NCBI RefSeq assembly: GCF_001440395.1
Contig: NZ_LLXZ01000102.1
Coordinates: 30,482 to 94,481, forward strand
Direction: 5' to 3'
DNA from: Bradyrhizobium jicamae
GTDB taxonomy: Bacteria; Pseudomonadota; Alphaproteobacteria; Rhizobiales; Xanthobacteraceae
DNA length: 64,000 bases
The position numbers and the translations under genes are program-made. Shown here in pieces: positions 45,427 through 54,705 of this stretch (positions are counted from its first letter, which is position 1; every line of letters begins with the position of its first letter). The notes beneath the pieces are model-generated. The model searched no databases, was not told the DNA's origin, and worked only from the letters and a program-made list of their open reading frames with translations.

Positions 45427-46047
45427 CTATCCCGTAAGCCTGTTGAGTCTCGACATGATTCTCAAACGAAGGGCTTGTGCGAGCTGGCGCGTGCCAAGCC
45501 GGTCCATCATACGCGCGCGGTGAACTTCAACCGTCCGCACGCTGAGGCCGAGATTGTACGCAATCACCTTGTTGGAGTGACCGTCCATCAAGCCGTCAAG
45601 CACCTGTCGCTCGCGCGGACTAAGACCCCCGATCCGCAGTGCTGCGTCCGCAACCTCGTCGTTGTAATCGGACTGCCTGTCTGTCGCAAAGGCCATCTCG
45701 ATCGAACCCAACAGCGCACGGTCGCTGTACGGCTTTTCAAGGAAATCGATCGCGCCCGCCTTCATGGCGTGCACCACTGTTTGAATATCGCCCTGAGCGG
45801 TCACTACGATTACCGGAAGATCGCGTCTGATCCTGTTGAGATGTTGCTGGACCTCCAGTCCGTTCATGCCTTGCAAGCGGATATCCAGCAAGAGGCAACC
45901 CGCCTTGATCGTTTTTGCAGCCATGAGGAACGCGTCCGGATGTTCGAAGGTAACGGGCTCGAACTTCGCCGAGCGCAGAAGTCGCTCCAGAGAGCGGCGG
46001 ACTGGCTCATCGTCTTCGAGAACATAAACAGTTCGTCCCGCGGGCAT
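45427..46047 (-). CDS. FixJ/LuxR-type response regulator
   Basis: A 206-residue two-component regulator: receiver domain with the phosphoacceptor Asp in CLLLDIRLQGMNGLEV, the Thr and Lys switch residues in VIVVTAQGD and DFLEKPYSD, and a C-terminal LuxR HTH, LSPRERQVLDGLMDGHSNKV. It is of the FixJ class. It is convergent with the decayed Crp/Fnr gene, 2 bp apart. No kinase gene is adjacent; the PAS kinase at 53002 is the nearest candidate partner. ATG 46047 or GTG 46053 may start it. Confidence 0.93.
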   Translation of the reverse strand: MPAGRTVYVLEDDEPVRRSLERLLRSAKFEPVTFEHPDAFLMAAKTIKAGCLLLDIRLQGMNGLEVQQHLNRIRRDLPVIVVTAQGDIQTVVHAMKAGAIDFLEKPYSDRALLGSIEMAFATDRQSDYNDEVADAALRIGGLSPRERQVLDGLMDGHSNKVIAYNLGLSVRTVEVHRARMMDRLGTRQLAQALRLRIMSRLNRLTG

Positions 46048-46475
46048 CGGCACATCGTCCGGATAGGATCATCAAATATTGGCCCGCCCGATATCGAGTG
46101 CGACCATTAATCGATATCGTGGGCGTCATGATCGATCGCGGTCACATTCTGTAACTGTGCGCTCGGACAACTTGATACTGTCTTGGGGGATAAGCAATAA
46201 AAAAAGGGGATAAGCAATAAAAAATTGACGCTCGGGGCTTGACAAAATGGTGCGGGTGAAACTGCGGCCTCTGTGCCGGCAACCAGGTTTGCGTTGGATA
46301 CATCGACAGCCGGCAGCTTGTTCAAATCATAAGGTTCTGTTCGGTAGGACTCGCATGGGTTGTGCTATTTACGCAAAGACAATCCATGATGGTTGGTCGC
46401 TCGCCGGAAAGGTTTCAAGCAGCCGTTGTTCGATCTCCTCAATCCCTTCGACATCAATGCCGTTACCTGTTACTA
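46048..46475. other. Intergenic region with an AT-rich direct repeat
   Basis: About 430 bp. It has a weak FixK-like sequence (TCGATCGCGGTCAC, 46132-46145) 84 bp before the regulator, a 20-bp tandem repeat, and a short minus-strand frame ending at 46369 (EQRLLETFPASDQPSW) that looks like the tail of a small Bradyrhizobium protein but has no start codon. Confidence 0.4.
46186..46224. repeat. AT-rich tandem repeat, period 20
   Basis: GGGGATAAGCAATAAAAAA occurs twice with a period of 20 bp; its A-runs contrast with the GC-rich surroundings. Confidence 0.9.
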
Positions 46476-47096
46476 TTAGGCGGCCCTTCCGGCGACCGTT
46501 CGGTCGATTTGTTGGTGCTGTCTGGACCGGAGCTTGAAGGATAGGATGACGAGTGCGACGCCAAATGCGATGGCATAGGCGCCCATCCACCATGTCAGCA
46601 CGATCGCCCCGATGAGCGGTGTGGCAACCAGAAGCGCTCCATAGGCGAGGGACAACAATCCGCCCAGAACGAGCCACCACCTGCCGTGGCTGACGTTCAG
46701 CCGGAAGGCAGCGGCCGTCGTCAGCGCACCCGAGACGATTGCCCAGGCGGCAACAAGCAACACGAATGCCAGAACAGTCATGCCAGGCCACAGAAAGGCA
46801 AGGATGGCTACGGCTATATTGAGCAGGCCTTCGAAGATCAGCCATCCCCACCGATCCTCCTTGCGCCGGATCGCCCTTACGGCCGAGATGATGCCGGCTA
46901 CGCCATCGACAAGTGTGTAGGCCGAGAACAGGAGCACCAGGGAGAGCATCGTTGGGCCGGGAAAGATCAGCGCGACAACGCCAAAAAGGATTCCCAAAAT
47001 TCCTCGCAGCAGGAATAGCCACCAATTCTGCGCCAAACTCTCGCTCGCCGAGGTGGACCCGGCGTCGAAAGCGGAATTAACTGTGCTGCTCGCCAT
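46476..47096 (-). CDS. HdeD family acid-resistance membrane protein
   Basis: A 206-residue inner-membrane protein with six spans, starting after NWWLFLLRGILGILFGVVAL and including FPGPTMLSLVLLFSAYTLVD and a repeat of the same pattern, as in the HdeD/DUF308 family. In E. coli HdeD supports acid resistance at high cell density; the mechanism is unknown. GGGAGAATGTC precedes ATG 47096. A FixK-type box with one mismatch lies 93 bp upstream. Confidence 0.92.
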   Translation of the reverse strand: MASSTVNSAFDAGSTSASESLAQNWWLFLLRGILGILFGVVALIFPGPTMLSLVLLFSAYTLVDGVAGIISAVRAIRRKEDRWGWLIFEGLLNIAVAILAFLWPGMTVLAFVLLVAAWAIVSGALTTAAAFRLNVSHGRWWLVLGGLLSLAYGALLVATPLIGAIVLTWWMGAYAIAFGVALVILSFKLRSRQHQQIDRTVAGRAA

Positions 47097-47189
47097 GACA
47101 TTCTCCCAAGTGCAACCTGGTTTCCGATCTAATGGAAGTTCGCTGCCTTGCACCGTGATTGTTCCTATTCCATGCGCTCAAGGGAAGCC

Positions 47190-47203
47190 TTGACGCTTGT
47201 CAG
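47190..47203. promoter_or_regulatory. FixK/FNR-type box TTGACGCTTGTCAG
   Basis: One mismatch at the last base; 93 bp before hdeD. Confidence 0.55.
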
Positions 47204-47319
47204 TGGCTTGGCTCGGTAGTATCTGCGAAAAGCTCGCGACATTCGGAACCCGCTGTCACACGATGATCCATCACCGGCAGAGCCCATAAAGAGGTGTGGC
47301 CGCTGTGTGCTTCCCGAAG

Positions 47320-49755
47320 TTATCGGGAATGCGCCGCCTGCCGTTCCGCGGGCGCTACGTGTGGCGTGCCCTCGAAGCGGGGATCGCGCGTCTGCGGGGG
47401 ATTTAGTGCAGCGTCAATCGCGTCGTCGACCCGCTCAAGCCATATGAAGCGCAATCGGCTGCGCGCATTTTCAGGGACATCCTCGATATCTTTTCGATTG
47501 CGGGCAGGGAGCATGATCGTGGTAATCCCTGCCTGAAGCGCGCCAAGCACCTTCTCCTTCACGCCACCGATCGGGAGGACCAGGCCGCGCAGCGAAATCT
47601 CGCCGGTCATCGCTGTATCGCTCCGAACCGTGCGGCGGGTCAGAAGTGAAGTCAGTGCCAGAAACATAGCCACCCCCGCGCTTGGGCCATCCTTGGGAAT
47701 GGCGCCGGCCGGGACGTGTACGTGGACATCGGATTTCTGCAGCGCGATCGTATCAATGCCAAACTCAATGGCGCGCGACTTGACGAGGGAGAGTGCCGCC
47801 TGCGCGCTTTCCTTCATCACCTCACCCAGCTGACCGGTTAGGATCAGTTTGCCCCGGCCGGGAATGCTAGTCGCCTCGACAAAGAGAATATCACCGCCGG
47901 CAGGAGTCCAGGCGAGGCCAGTAGCGACCCCGGGCACGCTGGTTCGCATGGCGACCTCCTGCTCGAAACGCCGCGGCCCCAGAATGGCAGGAAGGTCCGT
48001 CGGCGCGGCGATAAAGCGTGTGACGCTCGCCTCGGCTATCCGCATAGCCGCGTACCGGCAAATAGCGCCGATATGGCGCTCGAGGTTTCGCACGCCGGCT
48101 TCGCGCGTGTAGTTGCGGATGACGGTCGTGATGACGTCGTCGGAAATTTCACATTGCTCGCTGGTTAGACCTGCGGACTTCAGTTGACGCGTGAGGAGAT
48201 AGCGCTTGGCAATCGCCAGCTTTTCCTCCTCGATGTAACCCGGCATCTCGATGATCTCCATCCGGTCGCGCACCGCGGCCGGGATGTTGTCGATCACATT
48301 GGCGGTGCCAATCAGCATGACCTTGGAGAGATCAAAGGGAATCGCAAGGTAGTTGTCGCGAAACGCAGCGTTCTGCTCGGGGTCTAGCACTTCGAGCAGC
48401 GCCGCCGCCGGGTCGCCGTGAAATCCCGCACCCAGCTTGTCCATCTCGTCCAGCATCATCACCGGGTTGCGCGTTCCTGCCTTGCGGATCGACTGGATCA
48501 CGTTCCCCGGCAGTGCGCCGATATAGGTTCGGCGGTGTCCGCGTATTTCGCTTTCGTCATGGACGCCGCCGAGGCTCAATCTCACGAACTTGCGTCCCGT
48601 GGCGCGGGCGATGCTTTGGCCGAGCGAGGTTTTGCCGACGCCGGGAGGCCCGACAAAGCAGAGTATCGGGCTCTTGCCTTCCGGATTGAGCTTGCGGACA
48701 GCAAGGTGTTCAAGAATTCGCCGCTTCACCTTCTCAAGGCCATAGTGATCGTCATCGAGAATTCGCCGCGCTTCGAGGATGTCGATTTGCTCCGGATCCA
48801 GCTTCGACCAAGGCAGCTCGATCAGCCATTCGAGGTAGCTTCGCGTCAACCCATACTCGGCCGCAACCTCTGGCATGCGTTCGAGCCTTTTCAATTCCCG
48901 TCTGGCCTGCTCCTCGGCCTCCTTCGGCATTCTGGCCTTGTCGATCTTGTCACTGAGTTCCTTCAGTTCGATGGCCTTGGCGTCGTCGTCGCCTAGTTCC
49001 TTCTGAATCTGGCGAAGCTGTTCACGAAGAATGTGCTCGCGCTGCTGCGACGAAAGAGTCTGTTGCGTCTGTTCGCCAATCGCCTTTGAAAGCTGCAGGA
49101 CCTGGATTCGCTTCGCCAGCAGGCCGAGCAGCTTGTCTAGAAGCTGGGTTACGTCGAAGGTTTCGAGCAGATCCTGCTTCTCGCTAACAGGAATATCGAT
49201 TATGCCGCTGAGAAAGTCGGCGAGCACGGACGGCGAATCGAGGCCTTCAATCGCCGCTGGAAGTTCCGGCGGCAGATTGGGTAGCAACTGGATCGCTTCC
49301 CGGGCGCGCATCTTGAGCAGACTCATGCGCGCCTCGACCTCGGGGGTGATCACCTCGGATATGCCGACCTCCTCGATGCGCGCTACGATGTAGGGAAAAC
49401 CGGAAAGAAATTCCTTGACACGGAATCTGTTTACACCGCGGCAGATCGCATAGTGGGTCGCCTCGGACGTGACATAGCGCAGGATTTCAGCCACCGTGCC
49501 GACGTGCCGCAGATCCTCTGGCCCGGGCTGTTCAACGGCGGGGTCGTTCTGCAGTAGCAGGCCGATTTTGCGGCCGCTGCGGACGGCTTCCTGCGCGGCA
49601 GCGACGGAGGACGGCCGCGCAATCGTCAAAGGCAGCACGATACCGGGGAACAGCAGCATATTGCGAACCGGCAAGATGATGATTGCATCCTCGGGCAGGG
49701 CAGCCGGGCTGTGATCAGTCGTGGTGCCGGATTCGCTTTTGGATGCATCAACCAT
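47320..49755 (-). CDS. lon: ATP-dependent protease Lon
   Basis: A full-length 811-residue Lon protease degrading misfolded and regulatory proteins. It has the N-terminal substrate domain ([20 protein letters not shown]), Walker A in [20 protein letters not shown], Walker B in [12 protein letters not shown], and the Ser-Lys proteolytic dyad in [20 protein letters not shown] followed by [19 protein letters not shown] precedes the ATG. It overlaps the Hsp20-like gene by 8 bp, so the two are coupled. Bradyrhizobia also have a main lon gene, so this may be an accessory copy. Confidence 0.97.
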   Translation of the reverse strand: MVDASKSESGTTTDHSPAALPEDAIIILPVRNMLLFPGIVLPLTIARPSSVAAAQEAVRSGRKIGLLLQNDPAVEQPGPEDLRHVGTVAEILRYVTSEATHYAICRGVNRFRVKEFLSGFPYIVARIEEVGISEVITPEVEARMSLLKMRAREAIQLLPNLPPELPAAIEGLDSPSVLADFLSGIIDIPVSEKQDLLETFDVTQLLDKLLGLLAKRIQVLQLSKAIGEQTQQTLSSQQREHILREQLRQIQKELGDDDAKAIELKELSDKIDKARMPKEAEEQARRELKRLERMPEVAAEYGLTRSYLEWLIELPWSKLDPEQIDILEARRILDDDHYGLEKVKRRILEHLAVRKLNPEGKSPILCFVGPPGVGKTSLGQSIARATGRKFVRLSLGGVHDESEIRGHRRTYIGALPGNVIQSIRKAGTRNPVMMLDEMDKLGAGFHGDPAAALLEVLDPEQNAAFRDNYLAIPFDLSKVMLIGTANVIDNIPAAVRDRMEIIEMPGYIEEEKLAIAKRYLLTRQLKSAGLTSEQCEISDDVITTVIRNYTREAGVRNLERHIGAICRYAAMRIAEASVTRFIAAPTDLPAILGPRRFEQEVAMRTSVPGVATGLAWTPAGGDILFVEATSIPGRGKLILTGQLGEVMKESAQAALSLVKSRAIEFGIDTIALQKSDVHVHVPAGAIPKDGPSAGVAMFLALTSLLTRRTVRSDTAMTGEISLRGLVLPIGGVKEKVLGALQAGITTIMLPARNRKDIEDVPENARSRLRFIWLERVDDAIDAALNPPQTRDPRFEGTPHVAPAERQAAHSR

Positions 49756-50176
49756 CGATAGGTCCCTCCATCGATTGCTTGAAGAAGGTCAGCGCAAGAC
49801 ATCCGTCGCGGTATTCCGATTGACCGAACCGTAGGCCCGTAGTCGGAAACGCAATCCGACGCTCGAATCTCCCATAGGGGATCTCGAGACGGAACGCGGT
49901 GCCATCACGCGGAATCGTGCCCTGACGGCGAAGGCCAACGACCGAAACGCCATCATCATCGATCGTCACTTTCAAGTCGTCACGGTCGACGCCGGGAAGA
50001 GCGACCGTTATTCGAGCCTCGGAATCGGTCGCAATGATATCGATTGGAGGCTCCCAACAGGCCGCGGAAGCGATAGCGGTAATCGGCTGGAAGAATTGAC
50101 GATGCAAGCGCTCGGCGCGCTCGATCATTTCGCAGGCAGTGGCCCACATAAGAGTTCCTGGATCGACTGCGGCCAT
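49748..50176 (-). CDS. Divergent Hsp20/alpha-crystallin protein coupled to lon
   Basis: A 142-residue small heat-shock-type protein with PPIDIIATDSEARITVALPG and DRDDLKVTIDDDGVSVVGLR, the first strands of an alpha-crystallin domain, and a Pro/Phe ending ([16 protein letters not shown]) in place of the usual I-x-I tail. It is more divergent than the two other Hsp20 proteins here. Its stop overlaps the lon start, suggesting it delivers substrates to Lon. A perfect FixK-type box is 58 bp upstream. Confidence 0.85.
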   Translation of the reverse strand: MAAVDPGTLMWATACEMIERAERLHRQFFQPITAIASAACWEPPIDIIATDSEARITVALPGVDRDDLKVTIDDDGVSVVGLRRQGTIPRDGTAFRLEIPYGRFERRIAFPTTGLRFGQSEYRDGCLALTFFKQSMEGPIDG

Positions 50177-50234
50177 GTCATCTCATCCTCATGCGCGTGC
50201 CCGCGGAGCCTACGACGCAACTCGAGAGGTGACC

Positions 50235-50248
50235 TTGACGATCGTCAA
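50235..50248. promoter_or_regulatory. FixK/FNR-type box TTGACGATCGTCAA
   Basis: Perfect 14-bp palindrome, identical to the one at 6135; 58 bp before the Hsp20-lon operon. Confidence 0.75.
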
Positions 50249-50270
50249 CGGCAGCCATCGCGGGACTGCC

Positions 50271-51104
50271 CTAGTGGGCGATGACCAGCGGTACCGGTGA
50301 ATGATGCAGGAGTCGTGAGGTCGTGCTGCCTGGTAACAATTCATGAAGGCGCGAGTGGCCATAGCTGCCCATCACGAGCAGGTCGGCGCCCAGCCGACGA
50401 CATTCCTCGATCACGATGTCGGCAATTTCGTCGTCCTCTCCGACCGCACGATACTTCACCGCGTTGATGCCGTGATGCCGCAGATGCTGCACGGCATCGT
50501 TGCCTCTCAGCGCATCGGTCTCGGCCGGGCGTTCGTTTTCCACCACGAGAAGCCAGACTTTCCTTGCTCGCTGCAGATAGGGCAGGGCTTCGGAAAGCGC
50601 GCGCGCAGATTCCCGGCTTCCGTTCCAGGCAACCAAGACATGATCGAGGGGGGCCATGGTTTTTTTGTCCTCCGGAACCACAAACAGATGACGTCCCGCG
50701 CCGTAGAGGAGTTCTTCGATCAGACCCTGCGGTTCGTTTGGTTGGCCGTTTGGGCGAAGCGCCACGAAGGTGTCGGCGGCCCGTGCCAGGAGCGAAGCAG
50801 TATCGGCGACGTCGCGTTCGCCGGCCACATCGAACCGCCGGAGGAAGGTTGGTTGCTGCAGCCGCTCCAGTCGCTGCAGCGCCGTGGCTTCGAGGGCGTC
50901 GCCGGCCTTCCTTGCATCGTTCAGCAGTTTTGCCGACCCGCCGGACCCCGCATCTTGGATGCCATCGGTTATAGCCGCCGGCAAGACGTTGAAGATCAGC
51001 CCGGTGATATGACTTTCGAAAGCTGCGGCGATCTGGCTGACAGCGGCCAGCCGCGCGAAGTCTCCTGGTGTCCCATCCAACCGAACCAAGATGTCCTTGA
51101 TCAT
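50271..51104 (-). CDS. Universal stress protein (two-domain)
   Basis: A 277-residue UspA-type protein with two tandem domains. The first is MIKDILVRLDGTPGDFARLA and has lost most ATP-loop residues; the second contains VLVAWNGSRESARALSEALP and the ATP-binding loop LLVMGSYGHSRLHELLPGST. GAGGTCATT is just before ATG 51104. Such proteins help survival in growth arrest and anoxia. It follows a 53-residue gene by 44 bp and probably shares its promoter with the box at 51357. Confidence 0.92.
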   Translation of the reverse strand: MIKDILVRLDGTPGDFARLAAVSQIAAAFESHITGLIFNVLPAAITDGIQDAGSGGSAKLLNDARKAGDALEATALQRLERLQQPTFLRRFDVAGERDVADTASLLARAADTFVALRPNGQPNEPQGLIEELLYGAGRHLFVVPEDKKTMAPLDHVLVAWNGSRESARALSEALPYLQRARKVWLLVVENERPAETDALRGNDAVQHLRHHGINAVKYRAVGEDDEIADIVIEECRRLGADLLVMGSYGHSRLHELLPGSTTSRLLHHSPVPLVIAH

Positions 51105-51148
51105 AATGACCTCGCAAGGCGCCGCGAGCGTTGGCGATCGACCGGTCA

Positions 51149-51310
51149 TCATGCGTGGATTTCAAGCTCAAACCAAACGACCATCGCTGCTGACCGCAAG
51201 ACCCTGTCCACTGGAATGATGCAAAAGCTGTCGCGCTTGCAGAAGACGAGCCGGGTCGGCAAGATGCGATTGAGATCGACAAGGCCGGTCAGTGCTTCCA
51301 TGGCGCACAT
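51149..51310 (-). CDS. Small protein upstream of the universal stress gene
   Basis: A 53-residue protein, MCAMEALTGLVDLNRILPTR then LVFCKRDSFCIIPVDRVLRS and a C-terminal VVWFELEIHA. The orderly alternation of charged and hydrophobic residues and the position 46 bp downstream of an exact FixK-type box argue that it is real. ATG 51301 is an alternative; both have poor ribosome sites. It was not recognised as a known family. The universal stress gene follows on the same strand. Confidence 0.5.
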   Translation of the reverse strand: MCAMEALTGLVDLNRILPTRLVFCKRDSFCIIPVDRVLRSAAMVVWFELEIHA

Positions 51311-51356
51311 CCCGATTGCGTTAACTGGACAATTGCTGCGGATCTGCACTGGCGCT

Positions 51357-51370
51357 TTGACGGTCGTCAA
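51357..51370. promoter_or_regulatory. FixK/FNR-type box TTGACGGTCGTCAA
   Basis: Exact match, 46 bp before the 53-residue gene and 253 bp before the universal stress gene. Confidence 0.7.
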
Positions 51371-51687
51371 CCTGGTGTACCGAAATTGCAAGTGCCCCGG
51401 GGTGACTTGATCTGACAGATATTCAACCTGACGCTATCGTCCTGGCCAGTCGCCACGCCCAAAAAGAAGGACCGCTCGGATTTCGCCGGCGGTCCAAGTC
51501 TGGGAGGAAAGACCCTGGGAAGGGACACCGGCAGGAGGATACTGCCGATTATCAGAGACTACGGATAGAACAGGGCCGCGCATTGACAACGCTCAACTTC
51601 CGTTCAGCCTTGATGATCCGGTGGGCGGATGCATCGCTGCGTGCTCGTGGCGCTGGGCGTCGTTTACCAGTTAATGCGCGACCGCGA
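51371..51687. other. Intergenic region
   Basis: About 315 bp without a gene; contains the isolated box at 51583. Confidence 0.5.
51583..51596. promoter_or_regulatory. FixK-like box TTGACAACGCTCAA, no clear target
   Basis: One change from the palindrome. No gene starts downstream on either strand within 200 bp; it may be chance or mark an unseen transcript. Confidence 0.3.
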
Positions 51688-52143
51688 TCAGCGTGTGGAC
51701 GTCTGAGTTTGCGCGTTGTACAGGTAGACCGGCAATTTATCCAATGCCGCGCGACTTGCTCCCGGAAGCACGATGAAGCCGCCGGAATCCTCCAGCTTCA
51801 AACTGTTGAAGGGAACGGCGACCAGGCGGGGTCCGGCTCCGATGAAGTCGCCCACGGAAAGCACGGCAAAGATACGTCCGTCCTTGCTGAAGATGAAATC
51901 GTTGATCTTCCCGATCCTCTCGTTCTTGTCGTTGACGATTGTCTTCAACTTCAGCGTCTCGGCGGGATAGCCGTTCGCGACCTCGTTGACATCAAGCGTA
52001 ACCAGGCCGACTGATTGCGCCGCCGAGTATTGCCCCGGTAGACAGAAGAGGACAACGGCAACCGCAGCAAGCCACGGCGAAGGAAGCCCTCGTTGGAGAG
52101 GCTTCCTTCGAATGCGGTAGAGGCGTTTGCGCGTTACTGGCAT
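51688..52143 (-). CDS. Exported PRC-barrel protein
   Basis: A 151-residue protein with an N-terminal basic region and a signal-type span (WLAAVAVVLFCLPGQYSAAQ), then a PRC-barrel with TIVNDKNERIGKINDFIFSK, LSVGDFIGAGPRLVAVPFNS and FIVLPGASRAALDKLP. It is a relative of the 42874 protein. The start overlaps the end of the secreted protein at 52134 by 10 bp, so the two are cotranslated from the box at 52652. Confidence 0.87.
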   Translation of the reverse strand: MPVTRKRLYRIRRKPLQRGLPSPWLAAVAVVLFCLPGQYSAAQSVGLVTLDVNEVANGYPAETLKLKTIVNDKNERIGKINDFIFSKDGRIFAVLSVGDFIGAGPRLVAVPFNSLKLEDSGGFIVLPGASRAALDKLPVYLYNAQTQTSTR

Positions 52144-52553
52144 GGGCGTGCGGTGCCGGTGCCACAGTTTGAACGACGGACGGCGTTCTCGGAGCTCGAG
52201 CCGCTGGTAGTAGGCTCCGTTACAATCTCGGTCACGAGTTTCGTATCAGGATTGATCAACACGATCCGGTCGGGCAGTTTTACAAAGAGAAGGCTTTTGA
52301 CCTCCGGCACCCGGTCGGTGACATTATTGGGAAGCGCTTGCGCGTTCATCGAATCCGGCAGCTTGCTTCCGAGCTGCGGTTGCGTGCCGCCAGGCGCGGG
52401 CTGTGATGGTGAGGACGCAAGTCCTTGGCTAATCATTTGTTGCTGATTCGACGTCAGATCAGCTGGAGCGGTATCGGGCTTCTGGGCAGCGGCGAAACCT
52501 GTGCTGCCAAGAAGTGCAAGGGCGATGGTGCCTGCGCAAAGGAGTCTGTTCAT
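52134..52553 (-). CDS. Secreted protein, DUF1236-like end
   Basis: A 139-residue protein with a signal peptide (MNRLLCAGTIALALLGSTGF, cleavage after AAA), a Pro/Gln/Ser-rich middle and a C-terminal motif VPEVKSLLFVKLPDRIVLIN followed by PDTKLVTEIV, which resembles the DUF1236 domain seen in many rhizobial exported proteins. GGAGATACACT precedes the ATG. It is the first gene of a two-gene operon with a PRC-barrel protein. Confidence 0.7.
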   Translation of the reverse strand: MNRLLCAGTIALALLGSTGFAAAQKPDTAPADLTSNQQQMISQGLASSPSQPAPGGTQPQLGSKLPDSMNAQALPNNVTDRVPEVKSLLFVKLPDRIVLINPDTKLVTEIVTEPTTSGSSSENAVRRSNCGTGTARPCQ

Positions 52554-52651
52554 AGTGTATCTCCTGGATCGGGAGTCGAGGTCGCCAATGGTCCCGGCGT
52601 GGCGTCGGCCACTGGTACTCGCAAGGAAACGGCAAGGCGGCTGACCGGGCG

Positions 52652-52665
52652 TTGACCATCGTCAA
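52652..52665. promoter_or_regulatory. FixK/FNR-type box TTGACCATCGTCAA
   Basis: Exact match, 98 bp before the secreted protein-PRC operon. Confidence 0.7.
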
Positions 52666-52738
52666 GATTTTGCGGGGATTGACTGGAGCGCGAATGGCCC
52701 ACGCTGCCACCTTTGTAATTGAACGTGGCGTGCTACTG

Positions 52739-52918
52739 CTAGGCCGTGTGCGGCGGATCCAGATATGTCGGCGTCTTCTTCGCGCGTTGCGGCGTCATCT
52801 TTGCCGGCGATGGCTTGCCGGGAACACCACGAGGTCCAAGCAACTCCTGCTGGATGTCATCCTCGGTTTTGCGAGGCAGTCCATCATCAAGTTGACGAGG
52901 TTCACCGAATATCAGCAT
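52739..52918 (-). CDS. Small hydrophilic protein of unknown function
   Basis: A 59-residue protein, MLIFGEPRQLDDGLPRKTED, with a Pro/Lys-rich end (PSPAKMTPQRAKKTPTYLDP). AGGAGAGAAG directly precedes ATG 52918, a better site than for the longer frame to 52933. An exact FixK-type box lies 54 bp upstream. It resembles disordered nucleic-acid-binding proteins, but no family was recognised. Confidence 0.55.
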   Translation of the reverse strand: MLIFGEPRQLDDGLPRKTEDDIQQELLGPRGVPGKPSPAKMTPQRAKKTPTYLDPPHTA

Positions 52919-52972
52919 CTTCTCTCTCCTCACTTCGGATTTTCTCCTTAGACCAGGAGGCTTCGTCGGGCG

Positions 52973-52986
52973 TTGACCATTGTCAA
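52973..52986. promoter_or_regulatory. FixK/FNR-type box TTGACCATTGTCAA
   Basis: Exact match, 54 bp before the 59-residue protein and 16 bp after the kinase gene end. Confidence 0.7.
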
Positions 52987-53001
52987 ACTCACCAATCGCT
53001 T

Positions 53002-54705
53002 TTATCCGGCATCGGCCGGTACGTTCTTCGGCAGAGAAGGGAGGGTAAACCGGAAGATCGTTCCGCCTCCGGGGTTTGCCTCGTATCGCAGCGTACCGCC
53101 ATGCGATTCGGCAATTGACTTGCAGATCGTAAGGCCGAGCCCCATGCCATTGCGCTTAGTTGATCGAAATGCCTCGAAAAGATGGCTGGCGATTTCGGCC
53201 GGCAGTCCCGGGCCACGGTCGGCAACAGCGATCTCGACAAACTCATCATCGAGCAACGCGGTCGTTACCTCGATGTCATAGCGATGACTACCCATCATCG
53301 CTTCATTGGCGTTCCGGAGCAGGTTGACCAGCAATTGTTGCACCTGGACCCGGTTTGCCAGCACATTCTCGGCCTTTGGATCAAAGGAGAACCTGACCTG
53401 AGCGATCCGTGCAGCGCTGCCCGCCAGCGCGAAGTGACTTGCATCGCGAATGAGAACGGAAAGTGCTTCGATACGCATTTCCGCTTCCTCCCGGGTTACA
53501 AATTCGCGCAGACGCCCAATGATCCGGCCGGTGCCAAGCGCCAGTTCTGCAGCCTCGTCCATGATTTCACGATAGACGTCGATGCGGTGCGCGTTACTGT
53601 TGGCCATCATCCGGCGCACGGCGTTCACGGAGTTGGCGAGAGCGGTTAGAGGCTGATTGATTTCATGTGCGAGCGCACCGGCCATTTGACCGGCAACGCT
53701 TAGACGAGATGCATGCAGTAGCTCCAGCTGCAGATCTCGCGCTCGGGCGTCGGCGCGCTCGCGCTCCGCAATCTGTGCGTCGAGCTCGGTCGTCCGTTCG
53801 ATAACGCGCCGCTCGAGCGATTCATTCACCTTGCGCAAATCGGCCTCCAGCTTCTTCTGATTTCGGAGATCGCGGCTCACCGTGGCCAGGTTCATCGGCC
53901 GCCCCGTGCGTGGATCGTCGATCCGAAACCAGTCAACAAAGAACGGAATGGTCTCGCCAGTCTGAAAATGTTGGAAATCCAGCTCGCCAAGCCAGCGGCC
54001 GGTTTGCAGCACGATCGGCAACAGCGTATCGCGCGCATGCTCGCGATCGCGCTCGGCAATGATATCGAAGATCAGGAGGTGCGAGATTGGCGCGTTGAGG
54101 GACAGCCCAACCAAGTCGCGGCCGGCCGGATTGATGTATTGCGGAATACCTTCCATTGAGGCGAAGCCAATGAATTCGGACGATCGTTCGATGACTGTCA
54201 CCAGACGCCGTTGTTCTGTCTCGGATTGCCAGCGGCTCACCGCGAGAGTGGCGTCGTTGGCGGCAATGCCAAGTAACAGACGCTCTTTTTCGTTTGGAAA
54301 CCTGGATCGAAGCGATCCAGCCACTACCTTCGCGGTGCCGGTGAAGCCGATGGGCACTGAAACGATCGCGAGTTCGCCCGCTCCAGTCGGGTTAGCCATC
54401 AACATCGTTTGTTCGCTGGGCCCTGACCCGCTGCTGCGTACGGCGATCTCGACAGCTCTTACAAAGGCCGCCGACATCCGGCTGCCAGAACGGGTCGCTT
54501 CGACTGACGGACCGTTTCTTGTACCCGGCAGTGTCACGTAAACGAAGTCGGCGCTTAGCATCGTAAGCAAGGCTGCCGACACGCTGTCGGCGATCTGTTG
54601 TGGCTGATAGTCCTTCCAGGTGGCGGGCAGTGTCGAAAGTGCGATCAGATCGCGTAAGCATTTCCGCAGATTGTGCGAGTCAGAGAGCTTTTCTACCCAC
54701 GTCAT
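53002..54705 (-). CDS. PAS-domain sensor histidine kinase
   Basis: A 567-residue kinase: GAF-like region (about 40-165), PAS domain (about 175-290, FIGFASMEGIPQYINPAGRD), coiled coil (300-340), HisKA with the phospho-His in ALAHEINQPLTALANSVNAV, and an ATPase domain with N-box LLVNLLRNANEAM and G-boxes DRGPGLP and GMGLGLTICKSIAESHGG. It has no membrane span, so it is cytoplasmic. The architecture is FixL-like, but I see no His suited to heme binding in the PAS. A TTACG-type repeat lies 138 bp upstream. It is a candidate partner of the regulator at 45427. Confidence 0.93.
   Translation of the reverse strand: MTWVEKLSDSHNLRKCLRDLIALSTLPATWKDYQPQQIADSVSAALLTMLSADFVYVTLPGTRNGPSVEATRSGSRMSAAFVRAVEIAVRSSGSGPSEQTMLMANPTGAGELAIVSVPIGFTGTAKVVAGSLRSRFPNEKERLLLGIAANDATLAVSRWQSETEQRRLVTVIERSSEFIGFASMEGIPQYINPAGRDLVGLSLNAPISHLLIFDIIAERDREHARDTLLPIVLQTGRWLGELDFQHFQTGETIPFFVDWFRIDDPRTGRPMNLATVSRDLRNQKKLEADLRKVNESLERRVIERTTELDAQIAERERADARARDLQLELLHASRLSVAGQMAGALAHEINQPLTALANSVNAVRRMMANSNAHRIDVYREIMDEAAELALGTGRIIGRLREFVTREEAEMRIEALSVLIRDASHFALAGSAARIAQVRFSFDPKAENVLANRVQVQQLLVNLLRNANEAMMGSHRYDIEVTTALLDDEFVEIAVADRGPGLPAEIASHLFEAFRSTKRNGMGLGLTICKSIAESHGGTLRYEANPGGGTIFRFTLPSLPKNVPADAG

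Noticed and set aside
46132-46145. TCGATCGCGGTCAC as a FixK-type box before the FixJ-type gene
   Set aside because: Two outer mismatches; too weak to list as a site, although the position would fit.
50343-51410. 355-codon plus-strand frame opposite the universal stress gene
   Set aside because: Antisense shadow; composition is rich in Arg, Gln and His and no motif is present.
53002-54705. Heme-binding oxygen sensor FixL
   Set aside because: The domain order fits, but I see no His in the PAS region placed as in FixL and the region before it looks GAF-like, so I call only a PAS histidine kinase.
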